DNA of 64,000 nt. Source: Erythrophleum ivorense. Lineage: Eukaryota; Streptophyta; Magnoliopsida; Fabales; Fabaceae. Location: assembly GCA_026724425.1 (NCBI GenBank), contig JAIUCV010000001.1:16288556-16352555 (forward strand), written 5' to 3'. Shown here piece by piece: positions 22,735 through 34,700 of this stretch (position 1 is its first letter; every line of letters begins with the position of its first letter). A program made the translations under genes and the position numbers. The notes below the pieces were generated by a model, which worked only from the letters and a program-made list of their open reading frames with translations, was not told where the DNA came from and made no database searches.

Positions 22735-25700
22735 TGTAATACCATAACTTACTAACCTTTCCTTCCCTTTAACCATGTTTAGCTTCATTCACTTTGCAAG
22801 AAAAGAAATATATTTAATAGCATCAAATGGTGTTATGTAAGGCTTTAAATATTCATCTTATGTTCCATAAACCACATGAACTCATCAATATCATTATCTA
22901 TCTATAACACATTCATACAAATCAAAATCATCACATTTCATTTCATACAACTCGAATTTGGAACCAAGTTTCACCAAAAACCAGATTTGCTTATGGGTTG
23001 CTATCACAGGTTTTTGGTATAAAAAATGATAGAATAGTACCAAAGGTCAAGTTGTATTATTGATACTATCATGCAATTTTAAAAATTTGATTCTTCCTCT
23101 ACAGAGTTTCAAATAAGGTGATTTTGGTGGCTATGGAAAGCTTATGATGTCTAGCTTATGCTTATAAAATTTCATGAACATTGGACTTCATTTGGCCCAT
23201 GTGTGATATAAAAATATAAACTAACCATATGAACAGTGCTGTTATCATTTTAGCAGAATTTTTTCAATTTTAAAAAATTATAATAAATTCCCTAGAGCTC
23301 CAAATTGATTGCTTTTTAGATCTGTAAAAAGCTCTAGATGAGACTTATATTCTTGCCAAATTTCATAAGGAAATTTATCCATTTGGTTAGTTGTGGTTTA
23401 GCTCAAGTTTTGGTCACTTTAAGATTCAATGTGGGTTTATAATGCACCAAATGGCTCCTTTCTCATTCCATAACTACTTGAGCACATCCCATAACACAAA
23501 CATAGCTGAGGGAAGCATGCCAAATGGTCTAAATCTTCATGGAGCTAATTCTCACCTTGCCACTTGCTATTATACACAAGCATATCATATCACATAAGGG
23601 CTCCTTAGTGGCAAAAGCATATATATTCATTCATATGGTTCCAAAATAGGTACATACATCATATTTACATACATTTAAATGTCTTTAAGCATTTACATAA
23701 CATATACATCATATGGTTACATCATTTGACATCAATATATCAACAAAATGGTTAAATAACAAAGTCTTGGTCTTCGAGGTTATTGGCTTCCATTTTTTTG
23801 TCCACTTGGTTCACTTAGACATGGTTAAACATTGGAGAGGGAAGAGTGAGATTTCAAGAATCTCAATAGTTCTTGACCCTTTCAAACATATATAATGGAT
23901 GCTAAAACATGTCAAATAATGCATGTATGACTTTTAAGCTACTAGTGAACATACATAAGGCATTTTCCATGTTCAAGAAACTTATACACATCATACATAG
24001 GCTCTCAAGGGTATTGGTCTAGCCTTACCCACTTTTTTTGAGACTTTTGGATTTGTCTCACTCATTTTCAAAAGATTTTTAACTAAGTCTTACTCTTCTT
24101 GAGACTTTTAATTTTGTCTTACCCAATTTTAGGGACTTTTGGCTCATCTTCACCCTTACTAAGGGGCTTTTGGCATCACTATACCCATGCAAGCCAAAAC
24201 ACATTTATAAACTTATTTCAAAATGCATAATGGTACCAGAGCAAGTAAGCAATAACTAGAAACATATCTCATAGCTCAAACATACACACAAGCACTCAAA
24301 GATAAGAATACATCCAAGTAATATATGAGAAAAAGGTTAGAGAGCTACCTTGAAGCAAGAAAGCAAACTTTTCTCTTGATTATTTTTTTCACTCTTGGCC
24401 ACACACTTGCAATGAGGTGGAGTTTGATTCTTTTGGCCTAGATACATCAAATGGTGGCCTATTACATCATTGTAACAAGCTTTGGCATCACACACACTCT
24501 ATATGAAGCTACTTTGTTCTATGACTCAATTATGGTTCCATACAAGACCTAAGGAAGCAACTATGGGAATTCATGATCTTGACTCCATTCTCTTCTTCAA
24601 TCTAAGATCTTAACTCCATTTAGACTCCTTGGAGTCATCACACATTCATTTTAAGGAGCTTAGCTATGAGTTGCTTCTTTATGTCTCATTATGGAGCCTA
24701 CTCCTCTATCTCACAACTTAGGCTTTCTAAATTTTTTCAAGGCTTCCTTTGATATTCATCTATCATATCTAGTCCTATTCTAGGCTTAGAAAAATTTAAA
24801 ACACTCCCTAAGTGCTTTAGATGGTCTAGGCCAAGACATGAGCATGGTATGAAGTCCATGGACCTTTTCAATTTTCCTTGAGGGAAGTGGTATTTGGGAG
24901 GCTTCCTAGATGTCTTATGAACTCAATTAAGTTCTCACATAAGCTAGAATATCCTTAAAAGAAATTAGATTATGCCATTTGTCTAAGAATCCCTAGGTTC
25001 TCATTCTTGAATTCTAATAGTTTTCTTTTAGATTTTATTGCATTTACTAATTTCTCATACTCTAAAACCTAAGTTCCTTGCTTGCTCTTGGTCAAAATTG
25101 ACTCCCTTCCACATACTCTCAAAGTGGCCGAACCATACACTAGGAAGAACAAAGGAAGAAAAGCAAGAAAAGCTATGATGTTTACCTTGTTTCTAGGTTT
25201 GTTCCAAGAGCTCTTTCACTTGGTATAATCCTCTCCTTCAAATTCTAATATCCTCGCTCTGAACTAGACCCAAAATAGTCCCAAATCATTCATGGAAACA
25301 ATAGAAAGGAAGAAGAGAAGGAGAAGAACAAAGTTAGGGAAGGAAGAACCTTAAAATTCTATGATTTTCCTTACCTTTTTCCTTAATTTTTCTTCTTCTT
25401 TTTCTTCCCCTCCTCTTGTGAGCCTTACTTAGCTGAGCTCTCCTCTAGTTTGGGACAACAAATAAGTCAGTTAACTAGATGGGAGATGGAGCACGTGTTA
25501 TATGGAAGGGGAAGAGTCACTTTATGCACTTTTCTACTTTGCATTTTAGATCCTTTCCTTGGTTTATTTTATTTAGGTTCAATTCAACTCCTTTTTGAAA
25601 TTTTTATTTTTCATCATAATATTTAGGCTCTCAAACTTATAAATTAGCTTTAGTTTCACTTGAATCGGATTTAAAATTATTTTGAACTATTCGGTCAAAA

Positions 25701-26050
25701 TTTTAGTCAACCAACGACTGAAATCGCTTATCGGAAGGGTTTTAATTGTTTTGGGGGTTTCTATAATTTTTAGGGGCCTCTGAGAACCCTAAAAAGCTTA
25801 AACTTTTCATTTAAAAAGCCTTCTTGTAAGTTTTCTAAAATTGCCAGAAATTACAAAAATGCCCCAACTTTTTTTACAAACTTTTCTAACTCATCTAGCT
25901 CAGGTTTCTAGGTAACTCAAACCTTAAATCCTCATTTTTCATTATTTAAAATTTTATTCTAATTTTATTTGACCTTAAATAATATATTTCAGGAGACTTG
26001 TTTTTATAACTGATTCATTTCGTTATTTTTACAAAAAATCGAATGTTACA
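22735..26050 (-). mobile_element. Solo LTR, probable Ty3/gypsy, about 3.3 kb
   Basis: The element starts TGTAATACCATAAC and ends ATCGAATGTTACA, so it has TG...CA ends that are inverted copies of each other (TGTAA...TTACA), typical of long gypsy LTRs. AAAAA flanks both sides (22730-22734 and 26051-26055). Removing the insert restores the sequence found intact at about 18440-18560 in copy 1. It is the reverse complement of the same family as the element at 33383-37233; for example the GGCCTCTGAGAACCCT block near 25775 matches inverted sequence near 33640-33660. There is no pol coding. The strand is given relative to that other copy; absolute orientation is uncertain. Confidence 0.82.
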
Positions 26051-26574
26051 AAAAATGAATATTTTTTAATAAAATTTAATAATTCCAATTCCAATTTTTT
26101 AAAATATCCCAACATCAATGAGTTATCATAGCAAAAAAAAAAAAAAAAAAAAGAGCATCAACGAAGTATTAAACCCTGATTTCATGTTAGGCCGAGACAA
26201 GATAACCTCAATAGGAATTCATACCTAAGTCTTTATATCAATCAGAGGCAAGATTGAGCATTAATAAAATTTTAAACCCAAATCTCTATGCCAGAAATGA
26301 AACTAAAACAGACTAGATTATTAATGGTACGTAGAAATTCAAGACAAGATTTACACACTAGATTGAGACCCAGAGAGAGCATTTAGCTTGGTCAAAACCT
26401 TTACGTAAGAAAAGAAAATCACAGAGAAGTATTCAACAAAAATTTAATAAAATTTTCAAGAAAAAAATCACCCAAAAAAAAAAACACTTAGCAAAAATTT
26501 AACCAAATTCTCAAGCTAGAAATGAAACCATAGCTAGAGCTAAAAGCATTAGCAAAAAATATTTTAAATCAAAA

Positions 26575-27006
26575 TTTTAGTGAGAAAATCCCTTAAAGTT
26601 GTAAGGAGATTGGACACAGGCCTAGGGGTTGAACCAGAATAAATTTTTGCATGCTTTGTTTCTTTCTGTATCTTTTCAGTTTGCTGAGTCTGCCTCTTCC
26701 ACCTTTGGAGGACCTCTATTTAAACTATCTATTTGTGTATGTGCTAATCTTTCTCGCTCTATTTTCATATTTCAATATGTTGTCTACATTATTATTTAGA
26801 TCATTTAATCTTGGTGGAGATTGTTAATTTATATACCTATCTATTGCACTTTACTAAATTCATTGATCTTATGTTAAACACTATTCACATCCTCCACTTT
26901 TTAAACTTTTACTTTTGGTGGTAAGTTGGTCCTCTACTTTAGTAAAAGTAAAAATTTTATTTTCTACACATGATATCTATTCACTCTTCTCTAAGTGTGT
27001 TTATCA
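26575..27006 (+). repeat. 5' LTR of the Sirevirus, 5'-truncated
   Basis: Matches about 41908-42325 of the 3' LTR: both share AGTGAGAAAATCCCTTAAAG, the TTTTCAGTTTGCTGAGT block and the TAAAAGTAAAAATTTTATTT block. About 800 bases corresponding to the start of the 3' LTR are missing here. The end is placed at ATCA just before the primer-binding site. Confidence 0.8.
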
Positions 27007-27008
27007 AT

Positions 27009-27020
27009 TGGTAACAGAAT
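27009..27020 (+). promoter_or_regulatory. Primer-binding site (initiator tRNA-Met type), decayed
   Basis: TGGTAACAGAAT matches the usual TGGTATCAGAGC copia primer-binding site at 9 of 12 bases and lies three bases after the LTR end. Confidence 0.7.
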
Positions 27021-27080
27021 ATGTCTTAATTTTATGCCTAACAACCTAAAGAAAAGGTCCATTTTTTTTTAGTGCAGAAA

Positions 27081-28665
27081 ATGGTAGCCAACATGTTCAA
27101 AGAAGCATATTTCCAGAAAGGTTTTTCAATGATCAGACTACCTTATTTCACTAGAAAGCACTTTTCACACTAGAAGAAAAGAATGAAAATATACATATGC
27201 TCCACTAATTACCTTGTGTGGGAGGTTATTGAAGAAGGACCAAAGATCTTGAAAAAGGTGGATCTAACAAAGGGAGTTATTATTGACAAATCTAAAAATG
27301 AGTGGATAAAGGATGGCATCAAATTGGTTTAGTGCAATCACCATGTCACAAATATCCTAGTATGCACCATCAATGGATTAGAATATGACAAAATCTCGAG
27401 TTGTGAGATAACCAAAAAGAGGTGGAAAAAACTTATTGGCACACATGAAGGAACATCAAAGGTTAAAGAAAGCAACCTTAACATGCTCACATATGAATAT
27501 GAACTCTTTCATATGAAAAAGGGTAAAGATGTTGAAGAAATGTATAATAGTTTGCTAAGCTAGTTAGAGATTTAAAAGTTTTGGATCGTAAGCACATAGA
27601 TTATAAGCTTAATCGAAAGATTCTTAAAAGTCTACCATAAAAGTGGTAACCCAAGATAGACTTCATTAAGAGTGGAAATCTATAAGTCCTCTCATATGAT
27701 TAATTCTGGGGAATATTCATTGCTTATGAGAAACATCATCCAAAAGGCATGAGTTGGAACATAGAAGAAAGATGATGGCACTAACAACTATTGTATTGGA
27801 AGAAGCTCTTGCTAAGGAAGATAAAGGTGGGCTAGATGATCAAGATATAATGTTTTTCTCCAAAAGGCTAGATAAATATGCAAAGAAAAAGAAGGATCTC
27901 TAGAAGACTAAAGGAAATACATTTAGAGGAGACCAGAAAAGAAGAGACCAATGAAGACCATAATAACTTGCTTTGAATGTGGAAAAAATGAACATATCAT
28001 ATTAGAATGTCCATGTTTAAAGAAGAAATCTATCAAAGCATATGGCAATAAGAAAGTCATGGCTGTCTAGAGTGATGATGATGAGAAAGAGGAAAAACTT
28101 AAAGAAGAGGTGGCTAATATGTGCTTTATGGCCCTTAGAGAAAAAGAGGTAACGCACAAAAATTTTTTATCTTATGAGGAGCTAGATAAATTGTTTAACG
28201 AGTTACTTATTGATTTTAAAAGTTTATTTGCTAAATATGAGGAACAACTTCAAATAAATTCAAAATTGGAAGAAAATTTCCAAAAACCTAAGCTTAACTT
28301 AGAATCAGCCTTGGAAAAAAATAAATCTCTAAAATAACAAGTAAAAACTCTAATAAAAGATTTGAATAATTTTGTAAAAGGTGAAAAAAATTTAAATTTG
28401 CTTCTAGGAAAATAGAAATGTATGTTTGACAAATCAAGAATAGGATACAATGGAAAGAGTAATGTCAAAATATATAAAAATTTCTTTGTTAAAGCAACTT
28501 CCTTCACTTTATGTTTATATTGTAATAAAAGTGAACATACATGTTATAAATATAAAAACAAAAAAAAGAAAGCTTATGTGGGTAGCGAAAGGAACAGTTG
28601 TGTATAGCACTAATCAGAAAAGGACTTAAAAAGGTTTAGGTACCTAAGAAATGTTAAAACTTTTT
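27081..28665 (+). pseudogene. Sirevirus gag, broken
   Basis: The nucleocapsid-like protein of the element, starting at the ATG at 27081 (MVANMF). The frame is cut by many stops. Recognisable parts are the MKIYICSTNYLVWEVI block at about 27186, a CX2CX4HX4C zinc knuckle (CFECGKNEHIILEC, 27969-28010) and a charged helical C-terminal part at about 28110-28335 beginning MANMCFMAL. A long gag tail after the zinc knuckle is a Sirevirus feature. Confidence 0.8.
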
Positions 28666-28699
28666 TAGGTGTGCTTGAAGGGGAGGATTTCGAAATAGT

Positions 28700-28914
28700 A
28701 GTGGTTTCTGGATAGCAGCTGTTCTAGACATATGACTGGAGACCTATCACAATTTCTACCTTTCACTAGAAAAGATGGAGGATTTGTCACATTTAGTGAT
28801 GGGGGAAAGGGTAAGATCATAGGTATAGGTATAGTAGAATTTATTGAAAATTGTTATTTGGATAATGTTTGTCTTGTTGTTAGATTAAAACATAATTTAC
28901 TTAGTATTAGTTAA
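28700..28914 (+). pseudogene. Sirevirus aspartic protease fragment
   Basis: Shows the HMTGD block at about 28727 and GGFVTFSDGGKGKIIGIGIV downstream, the usual sequence following the catalytic DSG site. The active-site motif is damaged by stops just before it. Confidence 0.75.
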
Positions 28915-29079
28915 CTATGTGATAAAGGATATAAAGTAGTTTTTGATCTCATACATTGCATTATCTTAAATAAGGACAAAGCCTTATTTATGGGTTAAGG
29001 ATTTGAAAACATATATATTCTAAGTTCAAATAATCTTAGTTCAAGGAATGTTACTTGTCTTTCTTTTATATGTAATGAT

Positions 29080-29985
29080 CCTTAGGTGTGGCATTGAAAG
29101 CTTGGCCATGCAAGTATGCATGCTATATCTAAACTGTCCAAATTGGATCTTGTAAAAAGCCTAGCTAAGTTGGATTACAAAAAGGATGGTCTTTATGATG
29201 CATGCCAAATGGAAAAGTAAATAAGATCCTTCTTCAAACTGAGGGAATTTGTCTCCTCCTTTCAGCCATTCCAGTTATTATATATGGATCTCTTTGGCCT
29301 TATGCAAACTCAATTAGTGGTAAAAGCTATACCTTTATAATCATTTATGATTATTCTAGATTCACGTGGATTATCTTTCTTTTTCACAAGCATGAAACAT
29401 TTAAAAATTTTGTTGTCTTTTGCAAAAAAATTTTTTTAGAGAGAGTAAGGGTATTTAATCTCAAGTATTTAGAGTGATCATGGTGGGGAATTCGAAAATA
29501 AATTATTTGATGATTTTTGTGATGAATATGGCTTTAGCCATAACTTTTTTACACCAAGAGCCCCACAACAAAATAGAATAGTTGAAAGAAAAAATTGTAC
29601 CCATTAATATATGGCTAGAACCATACTCATTGAAAATGATTTTTTCAAATACTTTTAGGTTGAAGTCATAAATACTATTTGTTATATTTTGAATCTTTAC
29701 CTCACAAGATCAATTCTTAAAAAGACTCCATATGAATTATGGAAAGGTAGAAAATCCAATGTTAGTTATTGTTATGCATTTGAATACAAATGTTTCATTC
29801 ATAATAATAGAAAAGATAATATAAGAAAATTTGATGCTATGAGTGATAAAGGAATTTTCTTAAGGTATTCAACAACTAGTAAAACATATAGAGTTTATAA
29901 TAAAAGAACAATAGTAGTTGAAGAATCTAAAAATCTATGCATGTTGTTTTTTATAATACTAATCCTTCTACAAGAAGAATAGTAT
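29080..29985 (+). pseudogene. Sirevirus integrase, broken
   Basis: A GAG-pre-integrase motif (VWH, a stop, then KLGHASM) at about 29086 is followed by the integrase core in shifting frames: SYTFIIIYDYSRFTWIIFLF at about 29320, APQQNRIVERKN-like text at about 29560 and ILKKTPYELWKGRKSN at about 29710. At least three frame changes and several stops rule out function. Confidence 0.8.
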
Positions 29986-30589
29986 ATATAGATGAAAGTG
30001 AGAATATTGTAGGAAGGAATCAGTTATTTCAATAACTAAATCCTAGCTCAATAAATAAAACAAATGAAGGATATAAGGAAAACTATACAAGTCTTTTCAA
30101 AATTACAGATAGAAGTTGGGGTGAGCTTCATCCTCCAACAAATGAAGAGATTCAAAAGTAGAGTAGAAATAACAAAAACAAAGACTCTCAACAATAACTT
30201 GAAGGAAACAATATAAGTGAGCAGGAACAACATCCTAAGAATGGTGAGGAATAAATGAGTTGTTAAAGATCTAATCCACTAAAATATGCACTAAGAGAAA
30301 TCATATTGCCAAGAGAGTGGAGACATTCCTCAACTTATCCATCTCAGTACATTATTAGAGATCCAAATGATTGGATGCGCACCAAATCATCTTTCCAAAC
30401 CAGTAGAAATAATTTAGTGTTGCTATCTCAAACTGAACCCAAAATTGTAAAAGAAGCACTAGGAGATGAAAACTGGATAATTGCCATGGAAGAAAAATTG
30501 CATCAATTGAAATAAATAAAGTGTAGAGCTTGGTGAAGCAACTTGAAGAAGCATTCATAACTGGAACAAATTGGGTATTTCACAACAAA

Positions 30590-31400
30590 CTTGATGAACA
30601 AGGTAATGTAATTAGAAATAAGGCCTGATTAGTGGCCAACGTTTCATTCAACAAGAAGGTATAGACTTTAATGAAACCTATGCTCCTATTGCTAGATTAG
30701 AATTTATTAGAATGTTGCTTGCGTATATTTTATATATGAAGTTTAAGTTATATCAAATGGATGTTAAAAGTGTATTTTTAAATGGGTATATAGCTGAAGA
30801 GGTGTATGTCAAACAACCCCCGGCTTTGAAGATGACAAACTACCCAACTATTTTTACGAGCTATCAAAAGCTCTTTATGGTTTTAAACAAGTTCCTAGAA
30901 CTTGGTATGAAAGGTTGATTATTTTTCTTTTAAAAAATGGGTTCTTAAAAGGAAAACTTGATACTACCCTTTTTATTAAAAAAAAAAAAATAAATCTTTG
31001 CTTGTACAAATTTATGTAGATGATATTGTTTTTGACAGTACTAATGACTATCTTTGTAAAGAGTTTGCTAAATTAATGAAAAGAGAGTTCAAAATGAGTA
31101 TGATGGGGGAGACAAACTTCTTTCTTAGATTACAAATAAATAAACAAATGAAGGAAACTTCATCAATCAGGCAAAGTATATTACATAATTGATTAGCAAG
31201 TATGGGTTGCAGAACTTTAAACTTGTGGGGACTCCAATATGTCCTTCCTTCGCTTTAGACAAAGACAATAATGGTAAGGATTTCGATCGAAAGAAATATC
31301 AAGAAACGATTAGCTTATTATTAGATTTAATGGCTAGTAGACCTAACATTATATTTAGTATATGCAAATGTGTAAGATTTCAAGTTAATTCTAAATAATC
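30590..31400 (+). pseudogene. Sirevirus reverse transcriptase, broken
   Basis: Blocks in order are FNETYAPIARLEFIRMLLAY at about 30670, YQMDVKSVFLNGYIAEEVYV at about 30750, and the catalytic box YVDDIVF at about 31014, followed by a GETNFFLRLQI segment. Frameshifts separate these blocks. The YVDD residues themselves are intact. Confidence 0.85.
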
Positions 31401-31437
31401 ATATTTTACAACTGTTAAAAGAATATTTAGATATTTA

Positions 31438-31744
31438 GTGGGGACACAAAATTATGGTTTGTGGTATCCTAAAACTAATACTTTCAATCTAGTTAGATAC
31501 GCAGATGCAGACTATACTGGAGACAAATTGGATAGAAAAAGCACTAGTAGTTGCTACCAGTTCCTTGGAAAATTATTAGTGTCTTGGTACTGTAAGAAGC
31601 AAAGTTTTGTGGCTCTCTCTACTACTGAAGCTATGTACATGGTAGTTGGAGGTTGTTATATTCAATTGCTATGGATAAAGTATCAACTTGAAGATTACTC
31701 ACTCAGTTTCAGCAATGTTCCTATATTTTACGACAATACGAGTG
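31438..31744 (+). pseudogene. Sirevirus RNase H, first part
   Basis: Contains ADADYTGDKLDRKSTSSCYQ, an FLGKLLVSWYCKKQ segment and ALSTTEAMYM, which are standard copia RNase H blocks, then YDNTS where the frame meets the nested insertion. The frame resumes at 37632 beyond the insert. Confidence 0.85.
31740..31744. repeat. Target-site duplication, left (GAGTG)
   Basis: GAGTG is repeated at 37632-37636. Removing everything between plus one copy puts the two halves of RNase H in the same frame. Confidence 0.8.
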
Positions 31745-34700
31745 TGACGGTTGTGTCAAGCAACCTTAAATAAATTAGGTCAAATAGGATTTTGTAATAT
31801 AGGATGCAACCTAAATCGTTTCTCTTGAAAATTGATTTCAATATTCAAATGAACCTTCTAAATGTAAGAGAGACTTAAAAACTACCTAATTGAAGGGGGT
31901 TTTAATTAAATTCAACTAACTAACTAGAATTAGATTGAATTAAAATTCTTAACTACTAATATGAATTAAGAAGTAACTAATGAACATGTGACTAACTTTA
32001 GATTTATCCCTTCATATCCATTATCCTTATCCTAATTCAATTATAATTATTTATGGTCTAAGAGTTCCTACATATGTCCATGACAATTTATTTTGAGTTA
32101 CCACATAAGATTCAAGACATTAATAATTTGATGTTGAATTGAGACCTCAAATCCATATTGAATCATTAATTCTTGTCATTAAGACCATTGAATACTTAAA
32201 TTGAGTGATTAATCAAATTAGCCTCTGAATTTTCACCATAGAATATTCAATTAACAAATTAAACTCTAAGGAAATCTCAAATCAAACATTTAAACACACA
32301 ATTTCTAACATGTATTTCATCAAACACCTTGACTACATACATGAAAAATTGAAAGAAGATGAAAATCTAACACTTAAATTAATCCACTAATCATAAAATG
32401 ATCTCTTAATTAATGTTTAACCAACCACTAATTAGAAATAACACCAATCTTAATTCATTACAAGCTTAACTAGGAAAATACATGAATAAGAAAAATGTTA
32501 GAAAGAGAGGAAATAAGATGCATAAATTTTAGCCCAAAATCCCTTTGATAATCTCTATGGATTCAAGCTTCAATCCAAGGTCTTCATCTTAGCTAGCCAT
32601 AATTTCAATTAAGCTTCCATAGGGTGGAAAGTGATGGAAGAGAAGATGGAGGAAGTCATCGCTTGAATGGAGAGAAATGGATGGATGGATGAATGGATAA
32701 TTGAATGAATGATGAAGCATCCTCTCCCTTTTTATGTTTTGCCAAAGCTTATTCTCCTTAATGATCACGTGTTTCCCATGCTTCCTCTCTCACGTGCTCT
32801 CTTAGTGCTTCTTTCTTCCTTTTGTGTGTCACGTGTTCTGCCTTCAATAATTCCTAGCCTCTTCCTTTTTCATGTGTTCTACCATGTTTGTTCATTCCCA
32901 TGTGAACTTCATTTGTTGCTTCCTCTTTGATTCTATGGCTCCACCTTAGCCTTAATCACATGCTTCTTTTGTATCTCCCCTACTGCACAAACTTGTAGCT
33001 CTCTCTGTCATGTTCTCCTCATGCTTCTCACATGCTTGTGTGAGTCCATTGGATTTGTTGCATGCTTTCTTAGTGAAATAGAACTGTGTGTGAGTTTATG
33101 GAGTGGGCCCCCTATTTGCTACGTGTAAATGGATGTCTATGTGTGTAACTTTGTGAGTGTTTGTTTCATGCCTCTATGTGTTTATCCTGGACCCGAAAGT
33201 GTTATTCCATGCATCAATGTGTGAGAGATTAGAGTGATGTGTGTGAGAGATATGTGGAGTGCATGATTCTGGTACCTTGTGCATGTGTTAAGAAGAGAGA
33301 AGCCTATGTATCAATGTGAGAGTGAGTTGGAAAATGGAGTGTAGTAAATATGTATGATTAGTGAGCCCGTGCTTGTGTGTCATGTAACGTCTAATTTTTC
33401 GTAAAATATTGAAATGAGTTAGTTTTCAAAGCAAGTCCCTTAAGATGAGCGATTCAAGGCCAAATAAAATTTGGATAAAATTTTAAATAATAAAAAATGA
33501 GGATTTGAGTCTTGAGTTGCTCAGAAATTGGGGTCAAAGTGATTCAAAAAATTTGCCGAAAGGCCAATGGCATTTTCGTAAATAAATACAATTTTGGAAA
33601 AGCACCTAGGAGGGCTTTTTAAATGGAAATTTTGAGTTGCCCAGGGTTCTCAGAGGCCCCAAAAATCATGGAAAGCCCCAGGATCGGTAAAGCCCCTCCG
33701 GTGTACTCTTTCCGACGTCGGTTGACCCAAACTTTGATCGATTCGTTCAAAAAGGTCTTAGCTCCGATTTGAGTGATTCCAAAGGCAATTTATTAAATTG
33801 GGAATCTAAATGTTATAGTGGAAAAGACAGTTCTAAAAAAAGAGCTAAAACAAAGAAGAAACAAAAATGCTACGAACAAAGGGCGAAAGTGAAAATAAAT
33901 GGCAAAGTGAAGCTTCCACACCCTTTTTAAAGACACGTCCCCACTCTCCTCCCTTTAACCAACTCTCTTCTACCTGATTTCAGAGAAATTGTCCAGCCCT
34001 CTTAGGCGCACCAATAGCAAGGGAAAAGAAGAAGAAAAAGCCAAGATTTTGGTAAGGAATTCTTAGTTTTTCAAGCCTTTCCTTTCACCAACTCTCTTCT
34101 CCTTCTTTCCTTCTTCTTTTCTATGGTTTTCTTTAAGTTTTTGCTACTATTTTTGGGCCAGACCAGGGAGGAAATTTTTGTGTTTATGGAGGAGTGTCCA
34201 ACCAAAGTGAAGAACAAGCCAAAGGAACCAAGAAAACAAGGTAAATTCTCCATCTTTTGGTAGCCTTTTCTTCCCTCTCACCCTTGTCCATTTTGTCTAG
34301 CCAAGAACCCACTCTTTAGGGGCTGTGTTCTATCCAATTCATGGAGGGATTAGAGGTTTTAGATGGTAAGGATTAAGAATGAACTAATAGAATTAAGAAA
34401 GGGGCATTAAGAAACAAGATAGAACCATTAGGGATCCAAATGCTCCCTTACAAATCTGATTTAACATGAATGTTCTTAGATTTAAATGAATGTTTAAATG
34501 TGCTCCTAAGATCCCTAAGAGGTCCCCCATATGCCTCTTCCTCCATGAAAACAAACAAAACCCTATTAAAAGTCATGAACCTAGAAGTTGGAAAAGTGTA
34601 GAGTACTTAAGGGGATTGTAAAAATTGATTTAATCCATAAGTTCCCTTGGCTATTTAATTGTTTCCTTGACCTCCTACAACTCTTAACAACCTCCTTAAA

